DNA from: Cyclaneusma minus
Taxonomy: Eukaryota; Ascomycota; Leotiomycetes; Marthamycetales; Marthamycetaceae
DNA length: 64,000 nt
Direction: 5' to 3'
NCBI GenBank assembly: GCA_037179335.1
Contig: JAKZHN010000040.1
Span: 278,169-342,168 of the forward strand
Made by a program: the position numbers and the translations under genes. Positions 33,046-45,602 of this stretch are shown here, one piece after another. The notes under the pieces are model-generated. The model saw only the letters and a program-made list of their open reading frames with translations, made no database searches and was not told where the DNA came from. Positions within the stretch are counted from its first letter, which is position 1. Each line of letters begins with the position of its first letter.

Positions 33046-34829
33046 GTGCTCAACGCAGCGCCAATTCCAAAAACCCACACTGATGGTCTTCCTAGGTACC
33101 TTCAGTTGCTCAACAGCAAGTTTCTCGGCGCATCGCGATGGTCTTGGTATGGAGTGAGCAAGTCCGGGCTTGGCTTCTCGATCTCAGACCGATCTGCTTC
33201 TCGATCTCAGACCGATCTGCTTCTAGTCAGCTCCCGAACTCTTTTGGATTTTTTTTTTGGCGATTTCCCCCTGCTTTACAGTTTACTGTTTCCGGCGTGG
33301 AGTTTCTGTATTTCTTTTGTATAATATATTCTTTCGTTTATGAGGCAATTTGAATTGGTGGAGGATTACTTGCAAATTGTTCAGCTTTCTATGGAACGGT
33401 GTACAATCGTCGGTCACGGTATGGTGCGGTAGTTGGATTTGAATCTCGAAGGGAGAATAGGGACATAGCGTTGGCGGGTATGTGCAAACTCTGGGTTTAC
33501 TTATATATATAGGAGAATTAAGAATAAGAGAGAATCGAAGTCTAATGACCTGAGCTGCTAGTGACACAGCCAACAGGATCTTTCGACCGCAGCTATTTCT
33601 TCTCTGACACGTGAAATACATGTCTAGGCATTGGGAAGATCGGCTTGCGAGACGCACACCCAAGCCAGCGGCAAACGACGTGCAGCACCAGTTTTGAATC
33701 GACTTGACACTTCAATATCGATGGACCGACCCAGATACCCAGTAAAGGCATCTGCGTAAATCCACCAACTCCGAACAGTGAAACACAAACTGTCACGAAC
33801 AACAGCACAACTCTGGCCAAATCCGCACGTAGTCGTCGATGAATTCCAACATGACGCTACTCAGCCTGCTCTTATGCAGAAGCGAAAGAGAGGGAAAAAG
33901 GAAGTTCCAGGAGTATTTCAAGCACGCATGAAAACTAGTAGCTTCCTACCTACCTTAATTAGTCAAGCGAAGGGCTAGTGCTGTGGCACTGCCGCTAAAT
34001 TGATTGGATCGCATGGTTAAACCTAATGCTTTGAGGAGACGAATGGCTGAAGGTGAGGATATAGCCATGGGTGTGAATAGTCAAGTGAAGTGAAGGAGCG
34101 CAGTTCGCAGTTCGCAGTTCACAACCTCCCCCCCCCTCCCCCCCCTCCCCCCACTTTGGGCAGTTCCAGAGCCCTCCTCAGCTTCGAATAGATACCTATA
34201 TTCGCGGCGTCAGCCGTCAGCCGTCAGCCGTCATTGACAAACTAGGTAGATAGTTATTGCGAATCCTCCTAACGAGGAATTCAGAGAAAGAAGTTTTCTC
34301 GAGATACGTAGCCACAGCAACCTCTTTCATCGCCGATCTAGTCGAACTACCCCGACCTTGCAGCCGCCAGCGCAGCCGCCAGCGCAGCGACAGAGAATCT
34401 CTGACAACGACAAAACACTTCCGGCCTGAGAGGCTGAGAGCAAAACCTGCAAATCGACGTCTATAAGATGCCATGAGAGACTAGTGGTAGCATTCAGCAT
34501 TCAGCTGCGAGCTTGTGATTATGAATTGTACAAAACATCATAAAAATATATATACAATGCAGGACGCGTAGGCCTCGCTAACTATGCCCATATCGACCTC
34601 AGAACGAAAAAAAAAAACCCGTTGGAAATATCTCGCCGTATTCGAGACCACATTTCCATCTCTGTTTTTTCTTTTTGTAGAAATCCCACAAATGCTGCTG
34701 TATTGAAGAGCCAGATAATGCCTCCAACTCCTTTCCAAAAGTCCCGAATCCTTCGCTACGCTGTAGATGCTCCTGTTCCCTCAAGATAAAGACTAAATAT
34801 GCGAAATATTCCACTGGTCCTGTCGCTAT
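33046..34829. other. Intergenic region with simple repeats
   Basis: About 1.8 kb without a supported gene. It contains a near-perfect duplication of about 23 bases (TCGATCTCAGACCGATCTGC, 33175-33222), CAGTTCG triplication near 34100, a C-rich tract (CCCCCCCCTCCCCCCC, 34126-34151) and a GTCAGCC triplication near 34208-34230. It lies downstream of sconB. Confidence 0.45.
34120..34232. repeat. C-rich tract and short tandem repeats
   Basis: Poly-C tract interrupted by single T bases (34126-34151), preceded by three CAGTTCG units and followed by three to four CGTCAGC units. Confidence 0.8.
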
Positions 34830-37186
34830 TCAGCTGGTCTGGGCCGAGCTGGTTTGGGCCGAGACCAGCTGGTCTCTGCTGTTTTCTCCTGATCGCTGCT
34901 GCGGTGCAGACTCCACATACTTATCAGTCCTAAAGCTATACAGCCTCACCTCATGGTCCTCGCTCCCCGTGACCATCCTCGCATCGCTCAAACAAACACA
35001 AGTAACCGGCGCCGAGTGGCCCGTAAAAGTCCTTTCGCACTTCCCCGTCCTGCTGTCCCACACTTTGACCATGCGATCTTCCGCACCTGACACCACTCGC
35101 AGCGTATCGGCGGCAACAGCCCATACGCCTTCGACGTGGCCGAAAAATGTTTTGAGACATTTGCCGGTGCTGACGTCCCATAAGCGGACGGTGGAGTCGA
35201 GGGCGCCGGTGATCATGTAGCGGGGAGGAAGAGGACGCGAGGAGTCGGCGAAGGTCTGGGAGTAGTGTTGGCGGAAGGAGACGTCGGTGGGTACTGTGAC
35301 AGCTGCGGCTGCGTCGTCGGTGTTGTTCGTGGGCTCTTCGATTTCGGGTTCGTATTCAGGAGGCATTAAGGTGACCTGCTGAACCTGACCGACGTGCCCC
35401 TCAAAGGTGTTGATGCAGGTTTTGGTATCCATATCCCACAATTTGACTGTGCAGTCATCCGAGGCAGAGAAGACCGTCCGTGAAGCTGCGTCGACGCGCA
35501 CAGCATTGATCCAGTCGTCATGGCCGCGCAGGCAGAAGGTCGACTTATCGGCAAAGTTCCAGATCTTGATGGTTTTATCGACGGAGCCGGACGCGAGAAA
35601 CGTTTCATCGTAATGAAGGGCAATGACACCCTCGGTGTGACCTTCCAATGTCGTTATACACTCCCCAGTCTTCCAGTTCCATATCTTCACCGTCTTGTCC
35701 AAGCTCCCAGAGATTAGTTTCGAGTCATCAAACTGCAAAGCCCGAATCCCGCAAGTATGTCCCCGAAGAGTGCGTATTTCTTTGCCAGTCGTCATGTCCC
35801 AGATCTTGACAGTGCTGTCGTAGGAACCGGTGGCTAAAATATCGCCATCGAACTGCAGACACATGACACCGTTGGTGTGGCCACGGAAAACCTTGGTGGA
35901 ACATCGACCATATTTCCAATTTGTACCAACCTTGAAACGATCCTTGTAGACTTCTTTCCAAGGTCGAAACTTGGGTTTCTGGGCTTCCAAGAACTGTCGA
36001 TCACTGATTGTATCTCTGCGAGGCTTTTTCGAACGCCCGACGCCAGTGTCATCCGGCTCCATGGAGTTCGCATCTCGTTTCGCTGACAAAGGGGGTGCAG
36101 GTAGAGGAGGGCCGTTCGCAGGGGATTTCGAATCTCGTTTCGCTTCTGGTAGAGGAGTAAGTTCAGGCGACCACTCGTTTCTTCCTCGACCACTAGCCCG
36201 TAACTGTTGTTGACGTTTCCAATCCCGCAACTTCTTTCTTTCCAAAATCGGCAATCCCCAGCCGCACTTGGTACATTTCCGGTCTATATGTTGTTCACAC
36301 ATCTTGTGCCACACAACATCATCGTCTGCCAGGGCGCGCCACCGTTGACTGACTTGTGCAGCTTTACATAATGATGTGGTATCCAAGTAGCAGAGAATCT
36401 TGAAAGACACCTCGGCGGGAAGGGCTGAGATGAAATCGATCCGAATCAAGTCTTTGACAGAATTTGAAAGGTAAGACAGTTGTGGAAAGCAGCATTGAGT
36501 TAATATGCCTTGCAGCATGAGGTTTCGGTGTCTCGCAGGTGCAGCTGAAAAGAGGGACCAGACGTGGGATATGGCCTGTTGATCTGACCGGGGAAGAGAT
36601 TCTAGGTTCTATGAAATAGTTATTATCAATCCTTTGCGTCAACGCAGGAGAAAAGGCCAAGTGCGACAGGCAAGTGAATATTATTTAGTGAATACCGATG
36701 TTCTGCGAAAGGACGTACCTTTTGTAGATCCTCCATCTGAATCTCATCTGCCTTCCGTCTACACTTCAAGTCCGGCCTATGCCTGTAACAATACTTGGTT
36801 GACTGGAGCGACTGTTCTTGTGCGGGCGGACACACAGTATCCGAGGGTGACTTATTCGAGCCTAGATGTGCGTATTCGGGAATATGTTGGGCTAGGAAGG
36901 GTGCAACGGTCTGCCCGGCCAGACGGGTGGGCGTGGTGGCAGTCATGGTAGGATACATCTTTTCGTGTCTACTTTCGCAGACGTCTTCTGTTGGCGCAAA
37001 TTCTGTAGGCGCAACACGGACAAAGGCAGTGGTGGAAGGGAGGGAAGGAGGAGGACTCGGCAACAGGTCGATGTTATTGCTCTCCGAGGGGCTAGCGGAG
37101 TCGACGGACGAAGACCCTTCGATGGATGGGACGGGAGTATTCGCCATAATTGCCTTTCCCACAAGATTGGACTGATTCGACGCCAT
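34830..37186 (-). CDS. sconB: F-box/WD40 sulfur metabolite repression protein SconB/Met30
   Basis: Substrate receptor of an SCF ubiquitin ligase that targets the bZIP sulfur activator (MetR/Cys3) when sulfur is plentiful. Two exons (37186-36719 and 36608-34830) give 748 residues. The intron runs from GTACGT to CATAG and falls after the conserved segment YRHRPDLKCRRKADE, as the protein context expects. The N-terminal 110 residues are S/P/T rich. The F-box (LPAEVSFKILCYLD... WRALADDDVVW) is at about 212-260, followed by a C-x2-C-containing stretch (CTKCGWG) and a linker. Seven WD40 repeats run from about 390 (VFRGHTNGVMCLQFDGD) to 725, with an insert before the fifth. The last 20 residues are Q/S rich with a doubled SAQTS motif. 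Confidence 0.95.
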
Positions 37187-39298
37187 AGCGGCTTTGTATC
37201 AGGTACTAGCGTCGCAATGCGAATAAGCAGGAACGAGTGCAACGGCGATAGACAGGCGACGTAGCAGTACTTCTAACAAGCTTTGGTTGACAGGTGTTAG
37301 AACATTGCAATTGCAGACGAGGATGCCGGGGGTTTAGTTTGATTGTCTGTAACGGAAGCCGAAAAAGATAGGCGCAAGCAAGGCACACGACCGGGTGAGT
37401 GGATGGGAGTGTTCGGGAAGTCAAGTCGAGGATTGCGGTGAGGTCGAGGTGGATTGCGTGCTGCGAGCCTGGGGGCTTGGATGCTTTCGGTTTCGCTTGT
37501 CCAGTGCTTGACAGGTGGGAATGGCGCCTGTGGTGGTTTCTGCTGGGTCGTAATCGAAGCTTTCCTCCTGTAAGACGATAATCTGACCTGCGGTGGCCCG
37601 TTGGAAGGCGTGCCTGGGTGCTGGGCTGCTGGTAGTGGTCGTTTCGCCCGTGGATTATGTAAATCCGGGTGCAGATGTTGCAATCAGCAGGCGTCGCTAT
37701 TGGGCAGAGGACGGCCGTGTGAGGATGACAAGTCTTCTGGTGCAGCAGCAAAGTTTCGGGCGTGCTGGCGACGAGTCTTTGGATGTAAGAGTGGTGAGTC
37801 AGGGCGGGTGTCGTTGCGATCTCGAATAATTTGTCGAATCTGGAGTGGAGTGGAGACAGAGGTCTTTGGTGCGGGCAGGAGGAAAAGGCCTCGCTCTCTT
37901 CTTCAGAGGGGCGAGAGTCTGTTCAGAGCACTATCGGAGCTTATCTTCGCCGACGAGAGTGCGGCCGTGGCGCAACTGCCGGGAGGTCACGTGCGATGGC
38001 AACTTTGCCTCGACGATGTGCTCGTCGCGCGGATTGTGTGATCGCGGCTGTGTTGGACGAGAGATGACTTGGCCTGACAGACGCAAGGGAAAAGGGGCAT
38101 CAGGAATGAATGCAAGGTGGAACCGTGGGAATTGTGTGGCCTTTTACCAACAATTGCACCATCCAAAAGCCAGTTTAGGCTGTTGGGGGACACGAGAGGC
38201 AATAACCAGAGCGACACCGGGCGCCTCTTGATGATGTTTTTTGAGAATACAAAAGAGCATGGAAATATAAATTAGAAGCATGGCCGGCGCATGGCTTCAT
38301 GCTTCTAGTAACCTGCCTTCTCCCTCTTCCGCTCATCCGCTCTCCTGGCCTTCCTCTTCCTGCTGGCCTTCACGATGTCACCCCCTGCGTGCTGATGTGA
38401 GCAGACGAACTTATTCGTGAGCTGCCCCAAAAAGCCGAGCAAAAAATAATGAAGAGGGCGTGGCTTGACGTCAACGCTGCTCCCAAGCCGGATTCCGCGG
38501 ATCAAAGTGGGAGATGTTCTTGGTCGATTCGAAATCCGAAGACTTTGATGGAGCCGGCCAAGGTGTGGCGATGTCCTTGGATTTTGAATGTTCTTGGCTG
38601 CTTTGTCATCAGCTTTCTTTCAACATTGAAGTCTTTGGAGTTTCGAGCTCCCCTCGCTCCATCTCCCACCTTCGGCGTCTAGATCTAGATCCCAGTATTG
38701 GTGCCTTGCCCTTACAGCGGTCACAAGCTTGGCATTATGGCGACATGGACCCAGGAGTTTGCGTAAGGCTCAAAAGCCAGATTTGATTCAGATCACCCTT
38801 TTTCCCCAGACGCCATTTCTCGCTTTCGCTCTCGGTTCCGCCAGCCGCTCCCAAGGCCTTAGCTGCAAGTCGCAACGGGCGCTACCGGCATGACGGCAAC
38901 GATTATCCCAGTAATCGTGCCAAGACTTGGAGTGCATCTTCAACCACGGATGCCATCATCGTGAAGCTGAAGCTGAACCGAACCGAGGACAATCAAACAA
39001 ACCACCGCAATAACGCACAAGACACGCCATCGTCTCATCTGCCATCTGGCACAATCTCCAGCACACCATCTGTAGCGTCAGATACGACCATCAATCTCAG
39101 ATCTGCCATCCACACCATCATGAATCGTCCCTAGCAAGCCACCAGCCAGCCACGTTCCCATCACACCATCGGCTTAATCAAAAAGCCCACGTCGTGACAG
39201 CTTCCATCCCAAGCCCACTTCCCAGCACGCGATCGCCCCTCACTAATGCACCCCGCAAAATCCCAAGACCCGGCCAAATCCCTTAACGTGCAGTAATA
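37187..39298. promoter_or_regulatory. Long divergent region between sconB and atg17
   Basis: About 2.1 kb between divergent starts. A palindromic CACGTG (37988-37993, context GGTCACGTGCG) lies about 800 bases upstream of the sconB start and resembles sites of sulfur bZIP/bHLH regulators. Frames on both strands up to 180 codons have biased composition only. The rest shows no repeat or RNA gene. Confidence 0.45.
37988..37993. promoter_or_regulatory. CACGTG palindrome upstream of sconB
   Basis: E-box type core in a TCACGTG context, known to be bound by Cbf1-like factors and related to sulfur-regulation sites. A six-base match is expected by chance about every 4 kb, so weight is low. Confidence 0.3.
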
Positions 39299-40998
39299 AT
39301 GTCGACATCACCGGTGTCCCATTCAGAAGCCGGCAGTGGCAGCCAGCCCGGCCTGTCACCGAACCACTCGCAGTCGCAGCTCCAGGAGGATGTGCCTATC
39401 GAAACTCTCGTCTCGCATCTCTTGGCCTCGAAGCGGTCACTATCATCCATAAGCTCCGTGTTGCGTGCAAATGAGCTCGTGACGTCGGCCAGGGTAGCTC
39501 TGGAAGAGAGTGTGGTGCTGGGTGCGCGGACGGGCTTTATAAGGAAGGGGATCGAAGAGCAGGTTATTGTGCTTAAACGCTTTAGGAGGGGGATCGATGT
39601 CGTAGGCGCGGAGGGGAAAGAGGACTTTAAGGTATTTGATTCAATACCAAGTTCAACTGTCGTTGATTTGGTTTTAAGTCTGGCATGTACTAATGGTGTT
39701 TCGTTTGAGTAGGATGTGCTCAAAGGCCTTGATGCTGCCAATGCGCAGCTCGAGGACACAATGGAAGCTCTTCGGTCCACCATTGTAGAAGCGGCTTTCC
39801 GTCCCGAAGGCGAAGAACCTCGCAACCTGCTAGATTTCGTAGATGAAGAGAGCGTGAAGAAGATGCACGATTCGTGCAAAGAAGCCATCACCGAAGCCCA
39901 AGTACGTCTCTCCACGCATCCTGTCATCATACCCATTCATCCCCATTTCTCCCTCTCCCCCTTTTCATTTACTAAACTTACACATTATCAAAGGAAGCAC
40001 AACTCGACCTCGACCATACCCTCTTCTCCTTCGACACCGACCTCCGCACCCTCACCGCCCTCCTCTCCCCTTCCTCCGCCCATTCCCACCCAACCTCATC
40101 CTCCAAATCCAGTCTCCTCCCCCCCAAATCCCTCATCCCCACCAACCTCGGCACCCTCGAAACCCACGCCTCCGAAATGGCCACCCTCCTCAACTCCCTC
40201 GTCAAGCACTTCGACAATTGCGTCAACGCCCTAAAACACACCGAAGGCGGCTTCGCCGGCCTACGCGCCGGCCTTCCCGAAGGAACCACCATATCCGGCG
40301 TCCTCCAACCCTCCGATTCCAAGAATTTCAGTCTTGCTGAAGAAGAACCGTTGGATGAAGCTGAACGCAGGAAATTGCTTAATCTGGTGATTGAGGATGC
40401 GTATGAAGTGGATGGTGTGGTGAACGAGCTTCGCGATCGCTTGCAGGGCATTGAAAGCGCTTATGGGGAGATTGCGAATTTTGTGCAGGAGGCAAGGAGC
40501 AGGTATCAGAATACGCTGAGTGCGTGGAAAATGCTGGAAGAGATAGGTATGCGGTTACCACAGTATCTTGCAGCATCGCACGATTATCGCCATCGCTGGC
40601 ACCTAATCCGCGAGACGATTCTGCACCATTTGGAAGATATCGAAGGCATGAGAGAATTTTATCTTGCCTACTATGCAAGTTACGATAAATTGATTCTGGA
40701 AGTGGAGAGGAGGAGGAAGGTGGAAGAGGATATGAAGAAAGTAGTGAAGAAGGCGATGGAGCAGGTGGGGAAGCTTTGGGAGGGGGATGCGCAGCGCAGG
40801 GACGAGTTTCGCAATGAGGTGGGCGAGTTTTTGCCAGCGGATTTGTGGGAGGGGGGACGGGGAGGGGCGCCGAAGTGGGAGGTGGTGGTGAAGGGGCAGG
40901 GGGAGGGGGAGGGGGAGGAGACGCCGGGGGTGGAGAGGGGGGTTGTGGAGGGGGCGAGGAAGAGGGAGAGGCAGAGGGAGATGATGGAGAGGGTTTAA
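39299..40998 (+). CDS. atg17: Autophagy scaffold protein Atg17
   Basis: Atg17 is the elongated coiled-coil scaffold of the Atg1/Atg13 initiation complex at the phagophore assembly site. Three exons (39299-39631, 39713-39901, 39994-40998) give 508 residues; introns begin GTATTT and GTACGT and end GAGTAG and CAAAG, all in phase 0. Conserved pieces are the N-terminal VSHLLASKRSLSSISSVLRANELVTSAR, the central FDNCVNALKHTEGGF, and RWHLIRETILHHLEDIEGMREFYLAYYASYDKLILEVERRR. The protein is almost all helical. The C-terminal 60 residues are G/E/R-rich, encoded by GGGGAGG-like DNA that looks like slippage. Length fits the family. Confidence 0.92.
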
Positions 40999-43105
40999 GG
41001 ATGGGATGTGAGGGTTGGAGTGGCGGGGGATGGGAAGGTGGGGATGAGGATGGTTGTGATTGTGCAGCAGGATCTGGGCGTCCGTTCTTGAAGTTGACAG
41101 GGAAGTTGGCTAAGCGTGCGCTACAAGAACCAGAAGGCGGGATTTCGCTTAAGAATGAAAAATCAAGCACGCTGCACCTTCGCCTCTCCAAACCCCTCAT
41201 ATGACGATGACAAATCTCCTCCTTCCTGGAAGCTCGCAGTCAGTCAAGATGGTTCTTGGAGATTGAGAATGTCGGGAACATTCTCCCAAGAAGCTGCCAG
41301 CTGCAGTGCTGCTGCGAGTCTTCGGGACATGTTTGCGGTACCGCAGAGAAGAAGCTGAATGCGTCGAGTTTGAAAATGTTTAAATGCACACCTGTCGTTC
41401 GCTACCAGCTTCAATCGCGTGCGAAAACTGACTATGGGGAATGGAGAGCCAGGGGGGGGGTTTGTTTCTGCGGTTTGATTTTTGCGATGATTGATTGGGC
41501 GTTGATGATGTCTAGAGTGCACCCAGAGTGTTTTTGCTTCTTCTTTGGGCATCGCCGTGATGTGACGATGTCCAGACCGGAAGGTATTTTTCTGCGAGGG
41601 GCAGGCGGGCAGGGTTGCTGAGGAGAGCGACGAAGTGACGAAGTGGAGGCTGGGTTTGTAGCCAGAGTTCAATGGTGTCTTCCTTTCTTCGTGCAGCGAT
41701 GTACATGTAGTGGGATATCAGGACGACAGCAACGACGACGCGGGTGCGTTTGGTGGTGAACTGTTCAGGCTTCACCTCGTCGCTAAAGTCGGTATCGTTC
41801 CTTGCATCAAACATGAGTTGGAAAAGTGTCGAATCACCGTCCTCCATGGTGACTTTACGGAATATTGTCAATTGGCAGCATGCAAGTACTCGTTAGATCC
41901 GATTGATGAATTCCACCGAGAGCGTCTCTCACACAACACTGCTGCTCCTCAAATCTTTCTATATTCGCAAAATCCCCATGATCGACCAACAACACAACGA
42001 CAGGCTATTTTTATTTCAGCATGGAAGCCCTCGCCTACCTCTTTGTACAATTCAATGTCTTTTACCGCGCTATGTCGTTGGTTGGCGCTGCCTGTTATCG
42101 CTGCTTTTTCTACTGTTGATTGCAGCGACCTCCTACTCGCCAGACGCCAGGATGCCGTTCAATTCCTACATATTGCCGAGACGAAACTCTGGCTCCTGGG
42201 CTGCAAATCTTCGAACTTGGGCTCCGCACTGCGCAGAGTCTCAGATGGAAGGTGTGCGTATGTCAACTTTCATATCATGACATGGAGCACCACGACACGT
42301 GGCGGGAGTGGCGGTGTCTGTCATGCTCTCGGCGTGGAGAGTGCTATCGTTCGTGGCGGGCTTCTCAGCGAGTCTGATGCTCTCGTCATCATCCATGAAG
42401 CGATCGGTGATGGCGATGGTCGACTTGTACTGACTTAGGCACCGCCAACACTGGACGATACTTGTCGCCCCAACATCAGCGCACACCGACACTCGAGGAT
42501 CTCCAGATGCTCACATCGCACCCCAACCCACCGTCCGTCATACTTAGCATGTGGGAAGACTTTCGTGGCAAGGCCCCTCTTCCAGCAGGGCAGCCGGGCG
42601 TTACTCTGGTTCTTCTCCCCCTTCGATGCTCCATGTTGCAATGGTCGTTGTCTTGCTGCAAACATGTAGCATTTCGCGCCGTCCTCACTGTCGTGGTCTC
42701 TCAGTCTTTCTATTTCGCCAAGTCCTCACGATCAACCGCCACAGATCCACTCCATCCTATTTTCACCATGCAAGCCATTCGTGATTTTTCCGTACAGCTG
42801 TCGTTCAGGGCGCTGCTTCCCTGGTTGGCGCAGCCTCCCCCCGCTGCTCCTCCCACTGTCGATTGCATGGACATCAACCACGCCACACGGAGTATGAGTG
42901 CCCTGGAGTTTCTGCATATTGCCAAGTCCAGATGCTGGCTGCGCGAGCTCCAGATTGAGGACCTTGGGCTCTTGGGTCGCTTGTGTACGGTACGCCGCGC
43001 GCTTCAGCACATATGCGGGCCAGGCTTGGGGATCAGTGTTGGTATCAAGAGGGTAGAACGAAGTGATCACTTAAAGAGGAAATAACGAAGCTAGCAGGTA
43101 ACGAC
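40999..43105. other. Gene-poor region with an ancient tandem duplication
   Basis: No gene can be supported with confidence. Two segments resemble each other (about 41925-42260 and 42690-43010): both contain TCTTTCTAT-TTCGC, then a GCGCT..GGTTGGCGC block, a ACTGTNGATTGCA block and a TTCCTACATATTGCC-like block. In one frame each copy reads similar peptides (VQFLHIAETKLWL against LEFLHIAKSRCWL). A pair of decayed paralogues is possible. Confidence 0.4.
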
Positions 43106-43367
43106 TACTTGTGCCGTAAATTAGTGTATCCTAGCGTGGTCTGAAGTTCCCAGTATAGCAGCGGGAATGCCTTTCTGGGTATGGATCCATTCGAGTGGCC
43201 AATTGAATCTCTTACAAAGATTAATTAAATGACATTAAACCCATTCTGAATAGCCTCAGGTATCCTCTCGCACTCGCAAACACTGTTAAGTGGCCAATTC
43301 AATGGATTCTCACCCCTCTGATTGGCATTAAAATCGCGCTAGGATACACTAATTTACAGCACAAGTA
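43106..43367. mobile_element. MITE of Tc1/mariner type
   Basis: A 258-base element (43108-43365) has 29-base terminal inverted repeats, CTTGTGCCGTAAATTAGTGT... at 43108-43136 and its complement at 43337-43365, with one mismatch. Both sides are flanked by TA (43106-43107 and 43366-43367), the target duplication of Tc1/mariner/pogo transposons. The interior has no coding capacity. This fits a non-autonomous MITE. Confidence 0.88.
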
Positions 43368-43379
43368 TATTCATGGTTG

Positions 43380-43762
43380 AGTTTACTATAGAAGAGCTCC
43401 CAGCGAAGCGTAGATATACCCATGGCTTAGCGTGGTGGCCTGAGGCCCTGGGTAGCCATGGTGGTGATGGTCAGGGAAGGTGGCGCACGGGCCACCACTG
43501 GCTGACCATGTCGGTGTTGCAGCACTAGTGACTCTCTCTTTTGCCTGCTAAGCGTAGTGGTGATATGGAACGAAGGTGGCGGCGACCTGTCTTGGTCGGT
43601 CTTGAGTGAGAAGTCAGTCGTGATCAGTCGTGGTGCGAGTGAAAACTCCTCACAAAATCGACCCTAATCGCCCTCAGCGGGGAGTCGAACTCCAGAGGGT
43701 GTGAGGGAGAATATGTCTGAAACATCCAACGCCACCTTGGTACCGCTGCGCTAACGCGCCTT
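43380..43762 (-). mobile_element. tRNA-related SINE-like element
   Basis: The minus strand begins with a tRNA-like head: A-box region TAGCGCAGCGGTA (plus 43741-43753) and B box GGAGTTCGACTCC (plus 43681-43693). A possible anticodon loop TTCAGAC lies in between, but no acceptor stem pairs with GGCGCGT. A G/C-rich body follows to about 43380, with CAGTGGTGG/CCACCA-like self-complementary parts. It abuts the MITE. Boundaries and target duplication are not certain. A decayed tRNA gene plus unrelated sequence is the alternative. Confidence 0.45.
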
Positions 43763-45450
43763 GACAGATACTACTTTTATTCGCATTTATATACCCTCGA
43801 CGGGAATCTGCTGCTAGCGAAACTCGGATCCGACAACGAAGCAACAATGAAACAAGTACCGGGCACTGATTAATCATTCTAGGAGAGAAAAGAGTTATAC
43901 CACATTTTATACGTTGGTTTTTGAAAGGGCGAGGAGCGTGAGCTGGCGGTCACGTGGCGGCCACCCCCTGTTGGATTCTGTGGGGCGATACAGGGGATGC
44001 TGCAGCCTGTCCGATGTCGCAAAATGTCTGTCCCACACTCGTCCGCACACTCCAGAACGTCCCAAGAGAAGTTGCGTGAAGATCCAGCATCAGGGAGTGG
44101 TGAGTTCTGTCCTCTTCACATTCGCCTGCACCTTCACGTCTCCAATAAGCGGATTCGGAGTAAGGTATACCTTGATCTAGTCAAAGCAATTATCATTCAA
44201 AGCTCTCTGGGTGCAAGAGTTATGCAAAAGACATATAAAAGGAAGTTAAAAACCCAAGAAACAGGTCGAAAAAAAGCACCGGAAAAAACACAATTTCGAA
44301 AATCGCCAGGTCCCGGAACTTGAAGGCACCAGATAAGCCGGGACGAGTACCAGGTTTCTTCTTTAAAAGCCTGCCGAGAACAACACGCTGGACCGTGTCT
44401 AGGTGAACGGCTGATAGGGCTTTTCTTCTCTTTCACACTCGCCAGCAGTATGACACCCCAATCAGCGGGTTTACCATGTGGAGCAATTATATCAGGATGG
44501 GGCCCTCGTCATTCGAGTTTGTATTCGAGCGAAAAGGGGGACTGCAAAGAACGGAAGACTGGAAAGCGCAAAGGCAGGGTAAGTGAGAGCAATTGGCAAA
44601 ATCAAGGCAGTACTGGGTAAGTGACGAATGTGCTAAGTGAAGCAAGAAACAGAAAAAAAAGCCCAAGAGCAAAAAAACACACCATCCGCACAAACACAAG
44701 TCACAGCTCGTCAGTTTCGAAATCACCGACCGATAGTAGATAGAAAATCGGTGAATCGGCCATTGTTCAGCATCAAAGGCCCCCTCACCTGGTGAGTTGT
44801 TAGCTCCGAGGGGGCTTTTGTTCCTCTTCAAACACCCAGTGAGCGGGCTCGGAGGAATTATGCGTTGGGGGAAGGCTCATCATTCGGGCTTTGTGTTTGT
44901 GTGGGAGGTTGTGTTGAGGAGAGGTAGGAAAAGGGGGGTGCGATATCACTTGGATATGCTGGGTGATTGGCCCACGGCCGTATACAGGAAGGAGACTGTA
45001 CTTACATATGTGGAGAGTGTCGATCCCTGGCTGACTTCAGCTTGGAACCTAGGTAGCTGCGGCACAGGTATTTCGTGAAGACTTTGAGCTTCAAGACGTG
45101 TATTGACGCTCATTCTCCTCTGATCGCAGATGTCGTGATCAAGCCTGCTGAAACCAAGGTCGATCGCGACATGGGAATCGGGATTCAAGTCGGGATCGTC
45201 GGGATCGGAAGTGAATCTCGGGCTCAAATCTCAGAGCTGACTCCAATCCAAATCTCAAATCCAGATTCAGTTCGATGCCGTCGAAAGCCAGGTTTGCGAT
45301 GTCCAACAAACAGGACGTTGCTAGAGTGACTCGAAAGCTCCGTGTCTTGTTGCACGTCGTCAGGAGGTAGAATCGACGGCCGATTTTCTCTCTGATTTCA
45401 TGGAAGGCAGCTGGCTCATCCACGGGTGTCAGAAGGCTGGCACGAAGTTC

Positions 45451-45558
45451 TTTTGTCGCACACATTTGAGAATCGACCCTGTTGAAATCGGAATCGACGA
45501 CGTTGAAATCGGAATCGACGACGTCGAAACCGGCCGGGCCTTGCGACGTGCAACAAAA
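45451..45558. mobile_element. Mini inverted-repeat element, copy 1
   Basis: 108 bases starting TTTTGTCGCACAC and ending GACGTGCAACAAAA. The interior has 2.5 units of a 21-base repeat GTTGAAATCGGAATCGACGAC and the string GTCGAAACCGGCCGGG shared with copy 2. Confidence 0.6.
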
Positions 45559-45602
45559 CGAGGCGCAGCTCGCCCCCCGAATGGACAGCTGGGGGTATCC
45601 AC

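Noticed and set aside
37206..37751. Open frame of 181 codons upstream of sconB on the minus strand
   Set aside because: R/H/P/T-rich composition, overlaps the expected leader of sconB and has no known motif.
41710..42438. Open frame of 242 codons presented as a gene
   Set aside because: No start context, domain or intron pattern; only the similarity to the downstream duplicate is notable, so it is reported as a finding.
43670..43762. Functional tRNA gene (possible Leu, loop TTCAGAC)
   Set aside because: The acceptor stem does not pair and the D arm is irregular; kept as a tRNA-related element instead.
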